A DNA stretch of 20,090 bases, from contig JAKCWW010003169.1 of the NCBI GenBank assembly GCA_026260175.1, positions 7,697 to 27,786 on the forward strand. The letters are read 5' to 3'. Positions 1 to 9,550 of the stretch are shown here, in pieces; the stretch's first letter is position 1, and each line of letters starts with the position of its first letter. Below the pieces are notes generated by a model, which saw only the letters and a program-made list of their open reading frames with translations, searched no databases and was not told the DNA's origin. This stretch comes from Reticulitermes lucifugus (Eukaryota > Arthropoda > Insecta > Blattodea > Rhinotermitidae). The position numbers and the translations under genes are program-made.

Positions 1-88
1 ATACATACATACATACATACATACATACACACATACATACATACATACACACATACATATATAGATACATACATACATACATACATAC
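1..88. repeat. ATAC tetranucleotide microsatellite
   Basis: The window opens inside a simple tandem repeat of the tetramer ATAC (equally CATA/TACA). About twenty units are visible. Two ACAC interruptions occur near positions 27-32 and 47-52, and there is a TATATAGATA break near 57-66, after which the array resumes up to 88. The left end is cut by the window edge, so the true length is unknown. The interruptions suggest an old, partly stabilised locus. Confidence 0.97.
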
Positions 89-405
89 AGTCTATAATAC
101 ACTCAATTTTTGGTTGCGCAAAGTTTGACTTGCGCCCGTCCTTCAGGAACGTAAATACTGCCTAAGTCGCTGATTGTCTGTATGTACTTTGTAACACTTG
201 TAATGTATATAGCTAGGCACAAACTGTCTCCGATAAGTTCCCTTAGTTTTCTACTTCAAACGAAAACTACATATAGGCCTAAGTTACATTTCGCACGCAA
301 TTTTTCTTGTTGTTGTTTCACATTCATTAAACCTGTTATCACGATAAAAGTTGAAGGACTTGCCGGGATTACTAAAACGACAAAATTCAGACCTGTATTT
401 GGCTT
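89..405. other. Unassigned AT-rich stretch between microsatellite and SINE
   Basis: I see no recognisable gene here. An 83-codon ATG frame at 182-433 on the plus strand runs into the SINE and has no recognisable motif, so I treat it as chance. One copy of the palindromic octamer TAGGCCTA lies at 274-281. The octamer recurs across the window. Confidence 0.5.
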
Positions 406-672
406 GGCCGATCACAGCGGCCGCGCGGTCTAAGGCGTAGGTCTGCGGCAGTTCGTTTGCTGGGATTGTGGTTTCGAATTCCACCGGGGACATGGATGTC
501 TGTCTGTTGTGTTTGTTGTGTGTTGTCAGGTAGAGGCCTCTGCGTCGGGCTGATCACTCGTCCAGAGGAGTCCTACCGAGTGTGGTGTTTCTAAATGAGT
601 GTGAACTTGAAGCCTCAATAATGAGGAGGCCTTGGCCCACTAAGGGCTCTTTCACCATGAAAATAAATTTAG
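406..672 (+). mobile_element. tRNA-derived SINE with candidate target-site duplication
   Basis: This is a short interspersed element, a non-coding retroposon transcribed by RNA polymerase III and mobilised by a partner LINE. The head at 419-437 (GGCCGCGCGGTCTAAGGCG) differs by one base from the D-arm/box A region of a tRNA-Leu/Ser-type gene. A box B-like element GTTTCGAATTCC at 471-482 sits 52 bp further on and is flanked by GTGG/CCAC, as in a T-arm. The stretch is clearly richer in GC than its flanks. The body continues through TGTTGT-rich DNA and a segment around 630-650 (GGCCCACTAAGGGCTCTTTC). It ends in an A-rich AAAATAAAT tail. The 7-mer TTGGCTT occurs at 399-405 and again at 673-679, exactly flanking these limits, and is the proposed target-site duplication. 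Box B carries an extra base compared with GGTTCGAATCC, so this copy is probably inactive. The family name is not assigned. Confidence 0.75.
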
Positions 673-1619
673 TTGGCTTTTAGTTTTTGCTTTCCGAAAC
701 TAGCCGTAGTCCAGTTTCAACATTAAAAAACCCGAAGCTTTCCCCACGTAGTGCAGTTATGTATTTTAAATGATTTTCAGAACAAGCAGCGATTAGGACC
801 TCTTTCCTTACAGAGCATTAAGCGACTAGTCCTTAGAATTCAGACACATTTTTTAATGCAGAGAAAATTAAAATTTTATGTACATAATTTAAAATAATTT
901 CGGCTTGGAAGTACTTAATAAATCAAAGGCCAATATTTTGTCATAATAATTGTGCCTTTAACTCTTCAACTATTTATTAGCAGGTACCCAAACTACAATG
1001 TAAATTAACAAAATACAATTATGAATGAAGAACTGGTAGAAATGTGAGACGAAGCACTCGAATGTTATAATGCTATTAATCCACTAAGACAAACAAATAT
1101 TCTCGCTAACCTGTGTCCATTATCAAACAAGTACGAAGAAGGTCTGCGCAAAAACAGGCATCGAATCATAAAAGAGCATTGATTATTCTTTATTATGTCA
1201 CATAGCATATAAAATATTGCCTCTTTCTACGTACAATGCCTTACCTTCATAAAAATTAGAAGTTAGATGTCTTGTAGAAATGAGAAAAATAAAATATACT
1301 ACATACCCTGTAAAATTTACAAGATATATTCTACATGTAAGCCTCATCTTTTATTAGTTAGTACATGAATTTATTATATCCAGCTGAAGCCCTTCAATAA
1401 AGTAGACGAAATATTGGACATAACAGAGACAACGGTGAAGGCAGGTGTGACAAGAACATGCGCAAACCTACGGCACCACAGGGGTCTGTATGCCAACTGA
1501 GAAATGAGGACTCTTACGCACTTGTAAATTGCTCCTTGTATAGATATTTAACGACGCTTTCAGTAACTCAATCTAAACATCATAGCGTAGAATTATTTAT
1601 TGAATTACAGTAAATGGTG
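673..1619. other. AT-rich non-coding stretch with two short open frames
   Basis: No gene is established here. Two plus-strand frames look slightly protein-like. One at 1021-1182 is interrupted by a TGA at 1045-1047. The other, at 1369-1500, contains the peptide ILDITETTVKAGV and begins beside a weak acceptor (ATATCCAG|CTG at 1383/1384), with a GCAG|GTGTGA donor at 1444/1445. Neither matches a family I know, and frames this short are expected by chance in AT-rich DNA. Confidence 0.4.
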
Positions 1620-1745
1620 GATTGGGCAGAATGTGGAAGGGGGCAGTCATGGCCCAATTTGAGTTACTATCCCGGCATTTTTCTGGATGGACTAAGAAAA
1701 ACTATGAAAATCCTCAGTAAAAGAGTAGGTTTTCCGAATTAAATT
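1620..1745 (-). mobile_element. Decayed SINE-like repeat, minus orientation (copy 1)
   Basis: On the minus strand this interval shows, in order, GGAAAACCTAC, GATTTTCATAG, AAATGCCGGGATAGTA, AAATTGGGCCATGACTGC and CCCCTTCCACATTC. This order and wording resemble the body of a widespread arthropod tRNA-headed SINE that I remember, with runs such as GGTTTTCC, CCCATTTTCA, AAATGCTGGG, AATTAAGGCCA and GCTTCCTTCC. The tRNA-like head is not recognisable here, so the copy is truncated as well as diverged. A second copy lies at about 7605-7735. The assignment rests on remembered consensus wording, not on a search. Confidence 0.4.
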
Positions 1746-2514
1746 CGAAACAAGCAGAGGCCTTCAGAATTTTACATGCCGTTTTATTATCTCTTAATTG
1801 GAAAATTATTTCACGCTTTTACTTAGTTTATGATCCTATTACAAGTAATGCTCAAGTGTATTAAGAAATCTCTTCAATCATGCATTCTGCTTAATTAAGA
1901 CTTCATAAAATACAACACTTCAGAATACACAAATATCTTCTTACGCTTATGTGCAATATACGTGCATTCTGAAAGTTATGTGTTCCGTTACACAACGTAT
2001 TTTGTGTCTTATGTAATGCCTACACTAAAGACCCATTTTCTTATACACCATTAAAAGTTTGGACACTATAATAAATACAGGAATATTTTCTGTCAGGTGG
2101 GAACTGAATTTTTATTCACTTATAATTCAGAAGAATTTTATTCTTCAGAAAGTTAGGGCCTATCGTGACTAACCTCATCAGATACAACATTTTTAACGCA
2201 GTTGTGCGTATTCCCTTATACTAGTTCCTCGGAAGTGTTTATTTTCTTAAACACAGTTAACTCAGTTTATTTCAGCAGCCTTAACTAACACTATGGAAAT
2301 AAGGGGTATTTTCTCCTATTTTTCTTTAAAAAACGCAACATTTTCTCTAGTATCAATCACCAACACATTTCTTCACTTAAGACGTTTTCTTAATTTTGAA
2401 TTCCTTATTCACACCGTATTTCTCGCTATTTGACATTTGAGTTAAATGCTTCCCAACATGATTTTGCCAAATCCCAATCTACCATTAACGATTTTATAAC
2501 TTAAATTTATTTCC
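1746..2514. other. AT-rich stretch, nothing recognised
   Basis: About 770 bases of AT-rich sequence with frequent stops in all frames. I find no repeat, hairpin or motif that stands out. It separates the SINE fragment from the decayed LINE. Confidence 0.5.
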
Positions 2515-3590
2515 TTGTTAGTTACTTCTCTGCTTCATATCGATGTCCTATGTTTTGGTCTTAGCAGTGATTTCACCTTATTCCCCATAATTTGCTTCTT
2601 ACTAAAATGAGTCTTGTTGAGCTTTCTATTGGTTCTGTGAAATGGATTCGTAGTTACTTAATCAACAGACGATTCTCTTCTTCGAATTTACGGAATTATT
2701 TTTTCTTCTTTTGGATTACTTTCTGGCGTTCCACAAGATTCCGTTGTAGGGGTTTTGATTTTCAGTACCTGTATTCATAAATTATTTATGCAAAGTAATT
2801 AGGTCCTCAGGTATCTTCTTTTCACTGATGGCAACAATACTCTTGCCGATAAATATCCTAATAATCATTGTACTCTACTAAAATCTGCTCCTGGTTCGAT
2901 AAGGTGCTGTTGTTTTTAAAGTTAATAAAACTCAAGGTTAGTAAACTGAATTATTAATTTTAAAAACAAACTAAACTTTAATTTCTAATTATAAACTCTG
3001 AAGAAAATATGTAACCCCTGTAGACTTTGTTAAAGATTTGGGGATTATTTACTGATTTCAAAATTCATTTTCATTACGTTTGTTATGAATTTTTTTCAAT
3101 CCACTAAGTTGCTGCCTCTTATTCAACCTGTAATATTTTCTTCCTTTTTTCTTATTCGAAATTCTATTACATCCACCAATGTCAACAAGCTAGAATACGT
3201 CCAGTGGCAATAAGCAGATCTCTCTCATAATCGTGTCTTTCCCACGCAAGGTATAGTTATGCTAATGTATCCTATTATAACAACTTAGGACTGAACAAAA
3301 TATGTGAGAAACTGTATCGCTTTTCTTGCAACATTATTATTAACACTCACCTTCATTTAAAATCCTAACCTTTCCTTTGGGACATTTCTCATCTTCTATT
3401 TCTCACTCAGAACCATAGAAATATCACACAATTCCTGAAATGATAACATGCATCACCAAGTTTAGCCCTTTACGACGACAATTAACGTGAATTAGATGGA
3501 GATTAGTTCGTACCGCGCAGTAAAAGCATTCGTCGTCGTTTATGAAAAACATTCTGTTAACGTTGTGTAGGGATATCGATGCTGTTTGGT
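2515..3590 (+). pseudogene. Degenerate jockey-like LINE reverse transcriptase (3' part)
   Basis: This is the dead remnant of a non-LTR retrotransposon polymerase ORF. Landmarks occur in the canonical order but in different frames. FHLIPHNLLLTKM at 2571-2609 corresponds to the AFD-x-V-x-H...LL-x-K motif A region, and KWIRSYLINRRF follows in the same frame. SGVPQDSVVGVLIF at 2722-2763 is the SGVPQGS motif B region, one frame shifted. FTDG at 2821-2832 lies where the catalytic FADD box belongs and has lost its second Asp. An in-frame TAG lies between motifs B and C. VDFVKDLGIIY at 3020-3052 and DFKIHFHYVCY from 3054 match the post-catalytic V-K-x-LG-V-x-x-D block across a frameshift. NSITSTNVNKLEYVQ at 3160-3204 matches the C-terminal W-x-S/P...T-x-KLE-x-VQ block. 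CRDIDAV at 3566-3586 resembles the end of cockroach copies as I remember them. The multiple shifts and stops mark an old, inactive copy. The 5' endonuclease part is absent. Confidence 0.75.
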
Positions 3591-4094
3591 CTGAACACCA
3601 TACAAAACTCATAAAGGCATTCTGTGGCGAGGAATGTAGAATTCCTAATGTTAAACTCTGTAGTACATAAAGTAACCGCTACGTTTTATGGAGGGTTTAA
3701 GGAAATGTAGTTATGGAACTGAAAGTCCTTCTTTACAATATTATCTTCTACATTCACAAAAGATTTAGGCTTTCAAGCAACATGAACACCGTTCCATTTC
3801 TACAACAATTCTCCAGTAGTCCCTATCCCGATCCAGATAAATTTCCTCCACCTCCTTAAAACCTATTTCCTTACGGTTTATTTACTATTTTACTTCTAAG
3901 TCTTCCAAGTGATATATTCCTTTCAAAATTCAGAATAATATTTTGTATACAGTTTTCATATTTCCTGTGAGTGGCAAATGACCCTCTAAGTTCATCTTCC
4001 TGAACTTGCTTCTTCTAATAACAGACTTATTTCCTTTAAAGTAGGCCTAAATATTAGAGCAATAGCCTATACTTCATTTACGTCAGAAACTTAA
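3591..4094. other. AT-rich stretch, nothing recognised
   Basis: This follows the LINE remnant and may include its 3' untranslated end, but no poly-A tail or target-site duplication is clear. A TAGGCCTA octamer lies at 4042-4049. No gene is visible. Confidence 0.45.
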
Positions 4095-4354
4095 TGTGAA
4101 CTAAATGACTTCAATAAAATCAGAAGTCATTCTTTTACTGAAGGGAGAGTTAATGATGAAGATGAGAATTTCGAAAGTTCGAGCACGGATATTGCGAGTT
4201 CGAATTCTGCTAGTGGTAGGTCTATTCTGTGTGCCGCAGATAGCGGTACCTGGATGGTCGGATACTCCAGCAAGGAACTTTGTCGCTTACTAAATGTGGA
4301 GTTTATAACAAATTATAGTGCAAGAGATGACGTTTTAATTCAGACTGCAGTCTG
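4095..4354 (+). other. 86-codon open stretch without a start, acidic/serine-rich
   Basis: From the stop at 4092-4094 to the TGA at 4353-4355 the frame beginning at 4095 stays open for about 86 codons and contains no early ATG. The middle reads DEDENFESSSTDIASSNSAS, an acidic serine-rich run, followed by GTWMVGYSSKELCRLL. Acidic serine-rich runs of this sort occur near the N-terminus of piggyBac-type transposases, but I see no catalytic DDD region or any other family signature, so I do not assign one. A shorter ATG frame (4105-4293) overlaps in another frame. The stop codon falls inside a perfect 20-bp palindrome. It could be an exon remnant, a transposase scrap or chance. Confidence 0.2.
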
Positions 4355-4357
4355 AAT
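4338..4357. repeat. Perfect 20-bp palindrome
   Basis: ATTCAGACTGCAGTCTGAAT reads identically on both strands, with no spacer and a PstI-type CTGCAG centre. After one A/A mismatch, two more base pairs (TT/AA) could extend it. By chance a perfect 20-bp palindrome is expected about 0.02 times in 20 kb. Its role is unknown; it may be a remnant junction between inverted element ends. Confidence 0.9.
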
Positions 4358-4764
4358 AAATTATTTTGGCAGAAGTGTAAAGACATGCTTCAATAAACAA
4401 AATAATGGCACGGAACAAACCTCCCCATCGGCGGGCTGGGAAACCTGCTTCTCCTTTGGGGGATCTAGGTGCAAAGGATGAGTCCATGACGGCCTACTTC
4501 CAAGTCATTTCTCTTTCGTTATTTACTAAATACTCATTGGACTATATGTAATCTAAACATATGAAAGCATCGTTAAATAAACTAAGAAAAAGTAATATAA
4601 TAAGAAATGGCACAGCATGTAATATAAAACAAACTTATTGGCAAAGTATTAAAAATTTACGTATCACACTTCTCTAACAATAAAAATATAGGCACTAATG
4701 AAGAAATAATTATGACAGAGGTTAGGCATAATACACACAGATTCACAGAATCGAGTGCCCCCGA
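4358..4764. other. Mixed stretch with a local GC-richer patch, unassigned
   Basis: A patch at about 4418-4495 (CCTCCCCATCGGCGGGCTGG and following bases) is noticeably richer in GC than its surroundings. It has no open frame, tRNA fold or repeat partner that I can see in the window. It may be a fragment of a dispersed repeat. The rest is AT-rich. Confidence 0.35.
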
Positions 4765-4833
4765 AAAGTACAAATTAAAATAATTTGTGTCTTTAATTTA
4801 ACACAAAGAGAATATATTCTTTTTGTGTACTTT
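4765..4833. repeat. Compact double-hairpin unit with 8-bp inverted ends
   Basis: The outer arms AAAGTACA (4765-4772) and TGTACTTT (4826-4833) are perfect reverse complements. Overlapping or inside them are two adjacent hairpins. At 4770-4788, ACAAATTA and TAATTTGT pair around an AAA loop. At 4801-4828, two 14-base halves pair with no spacer and a single G-T wobble (ACACAAAGAGAATA against TATTCTTTTTGTGT). The whole unit is 69 bp. It could be a tiny foldback/MITE remnant. Palindromes are commoner in AT-rich DNA, which tempers the claim. Confidence 0.6.
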
Positions 4834-6221
4834 AGGATCTTTTATAGCAAATGTAACACACGCACATAATACTAAGCTGAAATACGTAAGGTTTATTAAC
4901 ATTTGTTTGTCACAAATGATTGGCTTGCAACAGATAACTTTTGATACCGAAGCAAGGAATGTAAAAATAAAAATACGCTGATATTTACGAAATTTCTTTG
5001 CTTTGAGAGTAGGCCTAATTCACGTTTTGGAATTTGTGATCTCCCTACATAAAATGAGTTTAATTTGTGATTGAGTGTTTCATATACACATGGGGTTTGC
5101 TCCTGTTTTGTGATACTTAGACGCATGTCCATGATTACCGAAATGCCTGCGATTATGAATCAGTCGTATGTACCTAAGCCTATGCTTCGCTTGACAACGC
5201 AACGTCGTACTTTGCCAATCAAGCTTATCATAACATTTCTTCAGAACTTTTTAAATTTGTGATGTAAATATTTAGAGAATTTGTAACTTCATAATATGTC
5301 TGCAGCGCTATAATGTGTAGAAAATGGATCAGATGAAGGTTTCTTTTACAAGTCGGAGCTACAGAAAAGGAATGTATTTATCTTTTATTTTGTTGAAAGG
5401 CGACTTGCATTAGCGCGTGACTATTACATGACGTCACATGGCTGGCTCTTTTCTTGTAATATATACAGTATGTCGTCAAAACTATGAAAAGAACTGTGTC
5501 TTGCAGTGTTGAGGTTTACTTGGGAACTTAGTATGGAAATCATAGCACTGTCGAGGATATACTACAAAAAATACTGCGACTATGTTATTAGTTTCAACGT
5601 TTTGAATGTCGTATTAAACAACTTTAAAAAAAAAGTTCATCTATCTAATTCTTTACTATTGTAATAGCGACAGGAGGATTAGAGGGTGGTGTAAAATATG
5701 CAGGAAATATTTTTCAAGTTTTGCATCTCGCAATAACTGTCCAGCTTCGCTGAGTTTTTCTCCGTATTATAAATCCGCGAAAGCCGTAAGTCTGTAGGGT
5801 TTATTGCCACTAGCCTATAGATACTTCAGAGCGGGTTCTTACAATTATTGCTACAGTGTGGCTCACAACTATTTTCACAAACTTACGAACTTTAAGGAGA
5901 AAACACGGAATTTTTCGTAAGGAAAAGTCTTATACACGAAGAATTATTTATAGCTGTTTCAATCTTTTAATATAAAGACCAAATGAAATCTTAAAAGAAG
6001 AAAACGACAAAAAATATAGTATTTACTATTCAACATTTAATTTTGATTGATATCTAAGTCATTTGTGCCAAGACTGGAAGAAATTTCTATCATTCATATT
6101 TGGAACCCTCTTGGAATACTTAAAATTTGGAGATAGCAAGTTTTCTCGAAAAGTCGGTAAATAATTACCAGTCAACACGGCGCAGCATCCCTGAAGAGAA
6201 ATCCTCACTATTTAGTGCTGT
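4834..6221. other. AT-rich stretch, nothing recognised
   Basis: About 1.4 kb without a supportable gene. Short ATG frames at 4896-5132 (minus) and 5071-5262 (plus) overlap each other and carry no motif. A TAGGCCTA octamer lies at 5010-5017, and an A-tract lies at about 5625-5634. Confidence 0.5.
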
Positions 6222-6224
6222 TTA

Positions 6225-6566
6225 TTGACCTTTGAAGTTTAGTGGCAAGGGCAAGTACAACCTGTCTTTAGAATAAAATTTCTGTAGTTTTCTGCCAGAA
6301 TAGATACGTTTGTTTCGCATTACGTTCAGCAAAAAGAGAAACCGTTTCCCTACACAGCGCTTACCGGATGGACTTGTAATTAAGCGAGTGTGTTCTCCAT
6401 GCAACAGATATAAATTGTCATAAAATATGTACAAAAATTCAGGCTTCAAGGTTTTGAAAACATCTGCATTTAGTCTATATAAAATATCCTCTTCTTGAAT
6501 TGATTCCAAACACGCTAACGTGAGCTTCTGGAATCTGGCTTTGTGAACGAAATACAGAGCAAGAGC
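6225..6566 (-). other. 114-codon open frame, unrecognised
   Basis: On the minus strand the frame is open from just after a TAA (complement 6567-6569) to a TAA ending at 6222, about 114 codons. The only proposed start is a TTG at 6507-6509 (95 codons), so there is no convincing initiation codon. The translation includes LTLACLESIQEEDILYRLN and ADVFKTLKPEFLYIFYDNLY, with a basic C-terminal third containing RNKRIYSGRKLQKF. It looks less low-complexity than other frames here, but I do not recognise the family. A possible acceptor (GATTCCAG|AAG) lies near residue 15. A frame of this length is borderline for chance in 20 kb of AT-rich DNA. Confidence 0.2.
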
Positions 6567-6572
6567 TTAATG

Positions 6573-6640
6573 TTTTCACTGTTATAAAATAAAATAAATA
6601 TTTAGATAATTTTCACTAATGTTATAAATTTAAAATAAAT
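6573..6640. repeat. Imperfect ~37-40 bp direct duplication
   Basis: TTTTCACT followed by GTTATAAAATAAAATAAAT (6573-6599) is repeated at 6610-6640 as TTTTCACT, an extra AAT, then GTTATAAATTTAAAATAAAT. The two copies differ by small insertions. It is a local tandem duplication in AT-rich DNA with no evident function. Confidence 0.6.
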
Positions 6641-7352
6641 GGAAACAAATGTTACACAGACAAACTGTCTCATCGCACAGGCCAACTTTTTATAGCGAAG
6701 AAGTGGTCAGAATTCCTCCGATTTTCGACATGTTTAGAAAATCAACCCTGAAAGCCTAGGGGTCAGTATATGTGCCGCCAGGCGTAGCACAAAGATCTCT
6801 GCACTTTAGCCACACAGTGTATTTTTGTGTTCCCTATGATTCTTACAATAGTCACTATTTCCCGATTCGTCAAAGACTGGCCTTTTCTTTTCTAAGAGAT
6901 GCATAATGTATTTTTGTCAGGTATAAAATGAATGGTATTTATTAAGTAATTTATTTACATAAGGTAGATTAATTTCAGTCTTTAAATAATATCATTTCAC
7001 AGGTTTGTAACAACTATTCATGTATACAGCATACTTCAATTTTAACGCAATGTTTTTAGTACGGTTTATCTGAAATTACCTTTACATTCTCAAAACATAC
7101 ACTGATTATAATGGAGAGGTTTAGTGCTTTCAGAAGAGTCATAAATGGCTTTAAAATGTGAGGTAAATGACTTTCGGCTTATAAATCTTTTCTTATCGAT
7201 GTATCAGATAATCTATATTCAGTAGGTCTATACTTCAGTCTGCAAGTGTAGCCTCAAAATTAATCGGAGGAATTAATTATAAACCTTGCTTGAAAAGTGT
7301 TTTACATTGAAACAAACGTAGGCTAAATTGCATTGATATAAGAGCGACTTAC
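6641..7352. other. AT-rich stretch, nothing recognised
   Basis: No gene, hairpin or repeat stands out over about 700 bases. It ends at a GC-rich, splice-bounded island. Confidence 0.5.
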
Positions 7353-7506
7353 GGCGGGTGTTGGCGGAGTTGCACTGAGAAGTTCCGTGACCAGATGCCG
7401 TCAAATCGGCTGAAATACGCTCGACGATACGAGATGGTAAGCCTCTTACGGCTTCCACACCGCATCAAACGCAGCGAATACCAGCAGAAAGGCTGAATAC
7501 TTGGAG
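7353..7506 (-). other. Exon-like GC-rich island with splice-like edges
   Basis: Read on the minus strand, 154 bases are bounded by an acceptor-like ATCTATAACAG on the 5' side and a strong donor (CCGCC|GTAAGTCGC) on the 3' side. I count 82 G+C of 154 (53 percent), well above the surrounding AT-rich DNA. Only one of three frames is open throughout: the one needing one base from an upstream exon. It reads PSIQPFCWYSLRLMR at the start and WSRNFSVQLRQHPP at the end, and I do not recognise it. The other two frames have a stop near the middle. A plus-strand donor-like GAGATG|GTAAGC at 7436/7437 competes. It could be a coding exon, a non-coding RNA exon or a repeat fragment. Confidence 0.3.
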
Positions 7507-7604
7507 CTGTTATAGATATATTTGTTTGTTTACTCTTCACTTGATGTCACTAACTCAGGTCATATAGGGTCGAATGGTATTATGATTAGAAAATAATAAA
7601 CTGG

Positions 7605-7735
7605 GAAGGCGTGAAAGGAAGCAATAGTGGCCAAATTTAAAGCACAATTAAGTGTTTCACCTGAAAAGCTGAGAAATCCTTCAGCCAGAAAAACCGGTGT
7701 CCGGGCTGACATTTAAAATCGAGACCGCCCACTAT
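7605..7735 (-). mobile_element. Decayed SINE-like repeat, minus orientation (copy 2)
   Basis: On the minus strand the order is CATAGTGGGCGGTCTCGATT, TGTCAGCCCGG, GGTTTTTCTGG, GATTTCTCAGC, TTAATTGTGCTTTAAATTTG, GCCACTATTGCTTCCTTTC. This resembles the remembered body of an arthropod tRNA-headed SINE (AGTGGGTTCGAATCCC box B region, TGTCGGCAGCCC, GGTTTTCC, CCCATTTTCA, AATTAAGGCCA, GCTTCCTTCC). It reaches further towards the tRNA head than the copy at 1620-1745 because the box B-proximal AGTGGG...TCTCGATTT is visible. Strongly diverged. Confidence 0.45.
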
Positions 7736-9550
7736 GAAGCATGAACGATAATTTTCCACCGCGAACTTCTGTATAGATAATTTCTTCTATTCTACAGTTC
7801 TAGGCAGCAGTATGGACAATAAAATTCTTCGCTGTCTGTAAGCAAATATTATGGCAGATTTCAGTTCATCCTGAACATGTTGGACTTTATAAGAGAGAGC
7901 ATGTGAAGTAACTGGTGTCGTCATAAACTAAGGTCATAAAATTGCAGACAGGTGAAACACTATAGCAAATATTTGTTAAAAACACGATTTACTTGGAAAA
8001 TTTGTTCTTATTTCTCTATAAGTTTATAACTGTTAAGCCTCGTCTTAGAATATCTGAAAGAATTCTTTGGAACGACGTAGACCACTTCGAGAGACATAAA
8101 ACTTAGTAGATTTTTCTAGGGATTATGATTAGGCCTATGTGATTAAAAATGATAACCTAATAAGGAATGCTTACTGGGATGAATTGCACTGGAATTGATC
8201 GTGTGTGTAACATTAACAGGTATTGCTCTTATAGAATTAGCAACGTACTGAATATAAAAGAACCACAGTTTTTGGTCAAATTAGCAACTGCAACAAACGT
8301 GCCAGATTCTGCTAGCTTTTTAGGTTTTCTCAGCAGTGTGGGTAAGGTAACTTTTCTTCTTCGACACGCCGTCGCGTTATTTGTAACGTGTCCCTGACGT
8401 TTTGAGAAGACGTAGTGAATTCATCTTCAAGGTCCGAAATGTACAAAAACGCATACTTCATTTTTGATTCTTTTGACTGAGATTGCAGTATTTGTGGCTA
8501 GAAAATTCTCGCGACACTTCACTCTGAGCTCTCAGCAGTATCATCCGCCATATGCTGCTACTTTCAGCTAGAATTCGGCCTTTATTTGTAAACATTGCAA
8601 TAAGTTATTAAAATTTTGAATACGTATAATTATAATTCATATAAGTAGATTTATAATAAATAAGTATAATTATATAATGAACGTATATTCCTAGTTACAA
8701 TAGTTATTATTGTGTTTCAAATTATTTTTGACTATTGAGGCATTATACGAGTTTTTTCAACCGTCAATCGAGACGTGCAGAGACAATGAGAAAATGCCTT
8801 TCACTGCCAAAATGCCGTCCCTTAGTATTCATAAAATGTGACATATATAATTATAACATAATTATTATTATCACGTTTTAAACGTGGAATACTAATACAG
8901 GTTATAAATATAAATTTTTGCACGAACATGTGAAGGTACGGAATGTCTGAAAAGATATAGGCTTAGATGGGAAAACAAGGTTAAAACAGATTTTGTTTGG
9001 GAGAATTTAAATATGTTTCGGCTGACTCAGGATAAAGATTACTGGCAGGTCTGCTATGAGCACTCACAAACGTGCCGATTTCATAAATGACGAGGAATAT
9101 CTCAAGTAATTAAGAGATTATTCGATTCTCGTAAAGCATTCTGCTATACTGATTTAGTAACAAAACAGTGGCGTTCACCGGAACACGATCAGCACTTTTA
9201 TCATCCATTCAGGAACTGCAGTGTGCGATAATGTGCTACTCACTTCGAAAGTTTCGGAAAGGTTCTTTAAGATATAATGCGTAGAGCTATTTAAAGAAAC
9301 GTGATTCCGAATTTCGTTTCAACGCTTTATAACATAATGGCAATTTAACTTCTATATTTCACCCCCTTTAAAAACATGAATATTACATTTTATCCGCAGT
9401 ATATAGGGGTTATCTAAAATGCTTGGTCAAAATTCAAAGTAAGCTCTTCACAACAAAGCAAAAAAAATCATGTAAACCTATATCCGGAAATGAGTGTTTT
9501 TATGTTAATTAAAAGATTACTTTCAACAATCAATACCTTAAATAGGTAAC
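7736..9550. other. Long AT-rich stretch, nothing recognised except small palindromes
   Basis: No supportable gene in 1.8 kb. A 76-codon ATG frame at 8167-8397 (plus) has no recognisable motif. A TAGGCCTA octamer lies at 8130-8137. At 8822-8895, TTAGTATTC (8822-8830) and GAATACTAA (8887-8895) form a perfect 9-bp inverted pair, and a second palindrome CACGTTTTAAACGTG (8872-8886) sits directly inside the right arm. This may be a very small foldback. Confidence 0.45.

Noticed and set aside
419..490. Functional tRNA gene
   Set aside because: Box A and box B are tRNA-like, but no acceptor stem closes the molecule, box B has an extra base, and a long SINE body follows.
1021..1182. Small coding gene beginning at ATG 1021
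   Set aside because: An in-frame TGA occurs after eight codons, there is no recognised homologue, and the remaining 45 codons are within chance length.
1384..1444. Plus-strand coding exon (LKPFNKVDEILDIT)
   Set aside because: The acceptor lacks a pyrimidine tract and the donor GTGTGA is weak. It is retained only as a remark in the stretch description.
8822..8895. MITE with TTAGTATTC ends
   Set aside because: The inverted ends are only 9 bp, the interior is almost pure A/T and no target-site duplication is visible.
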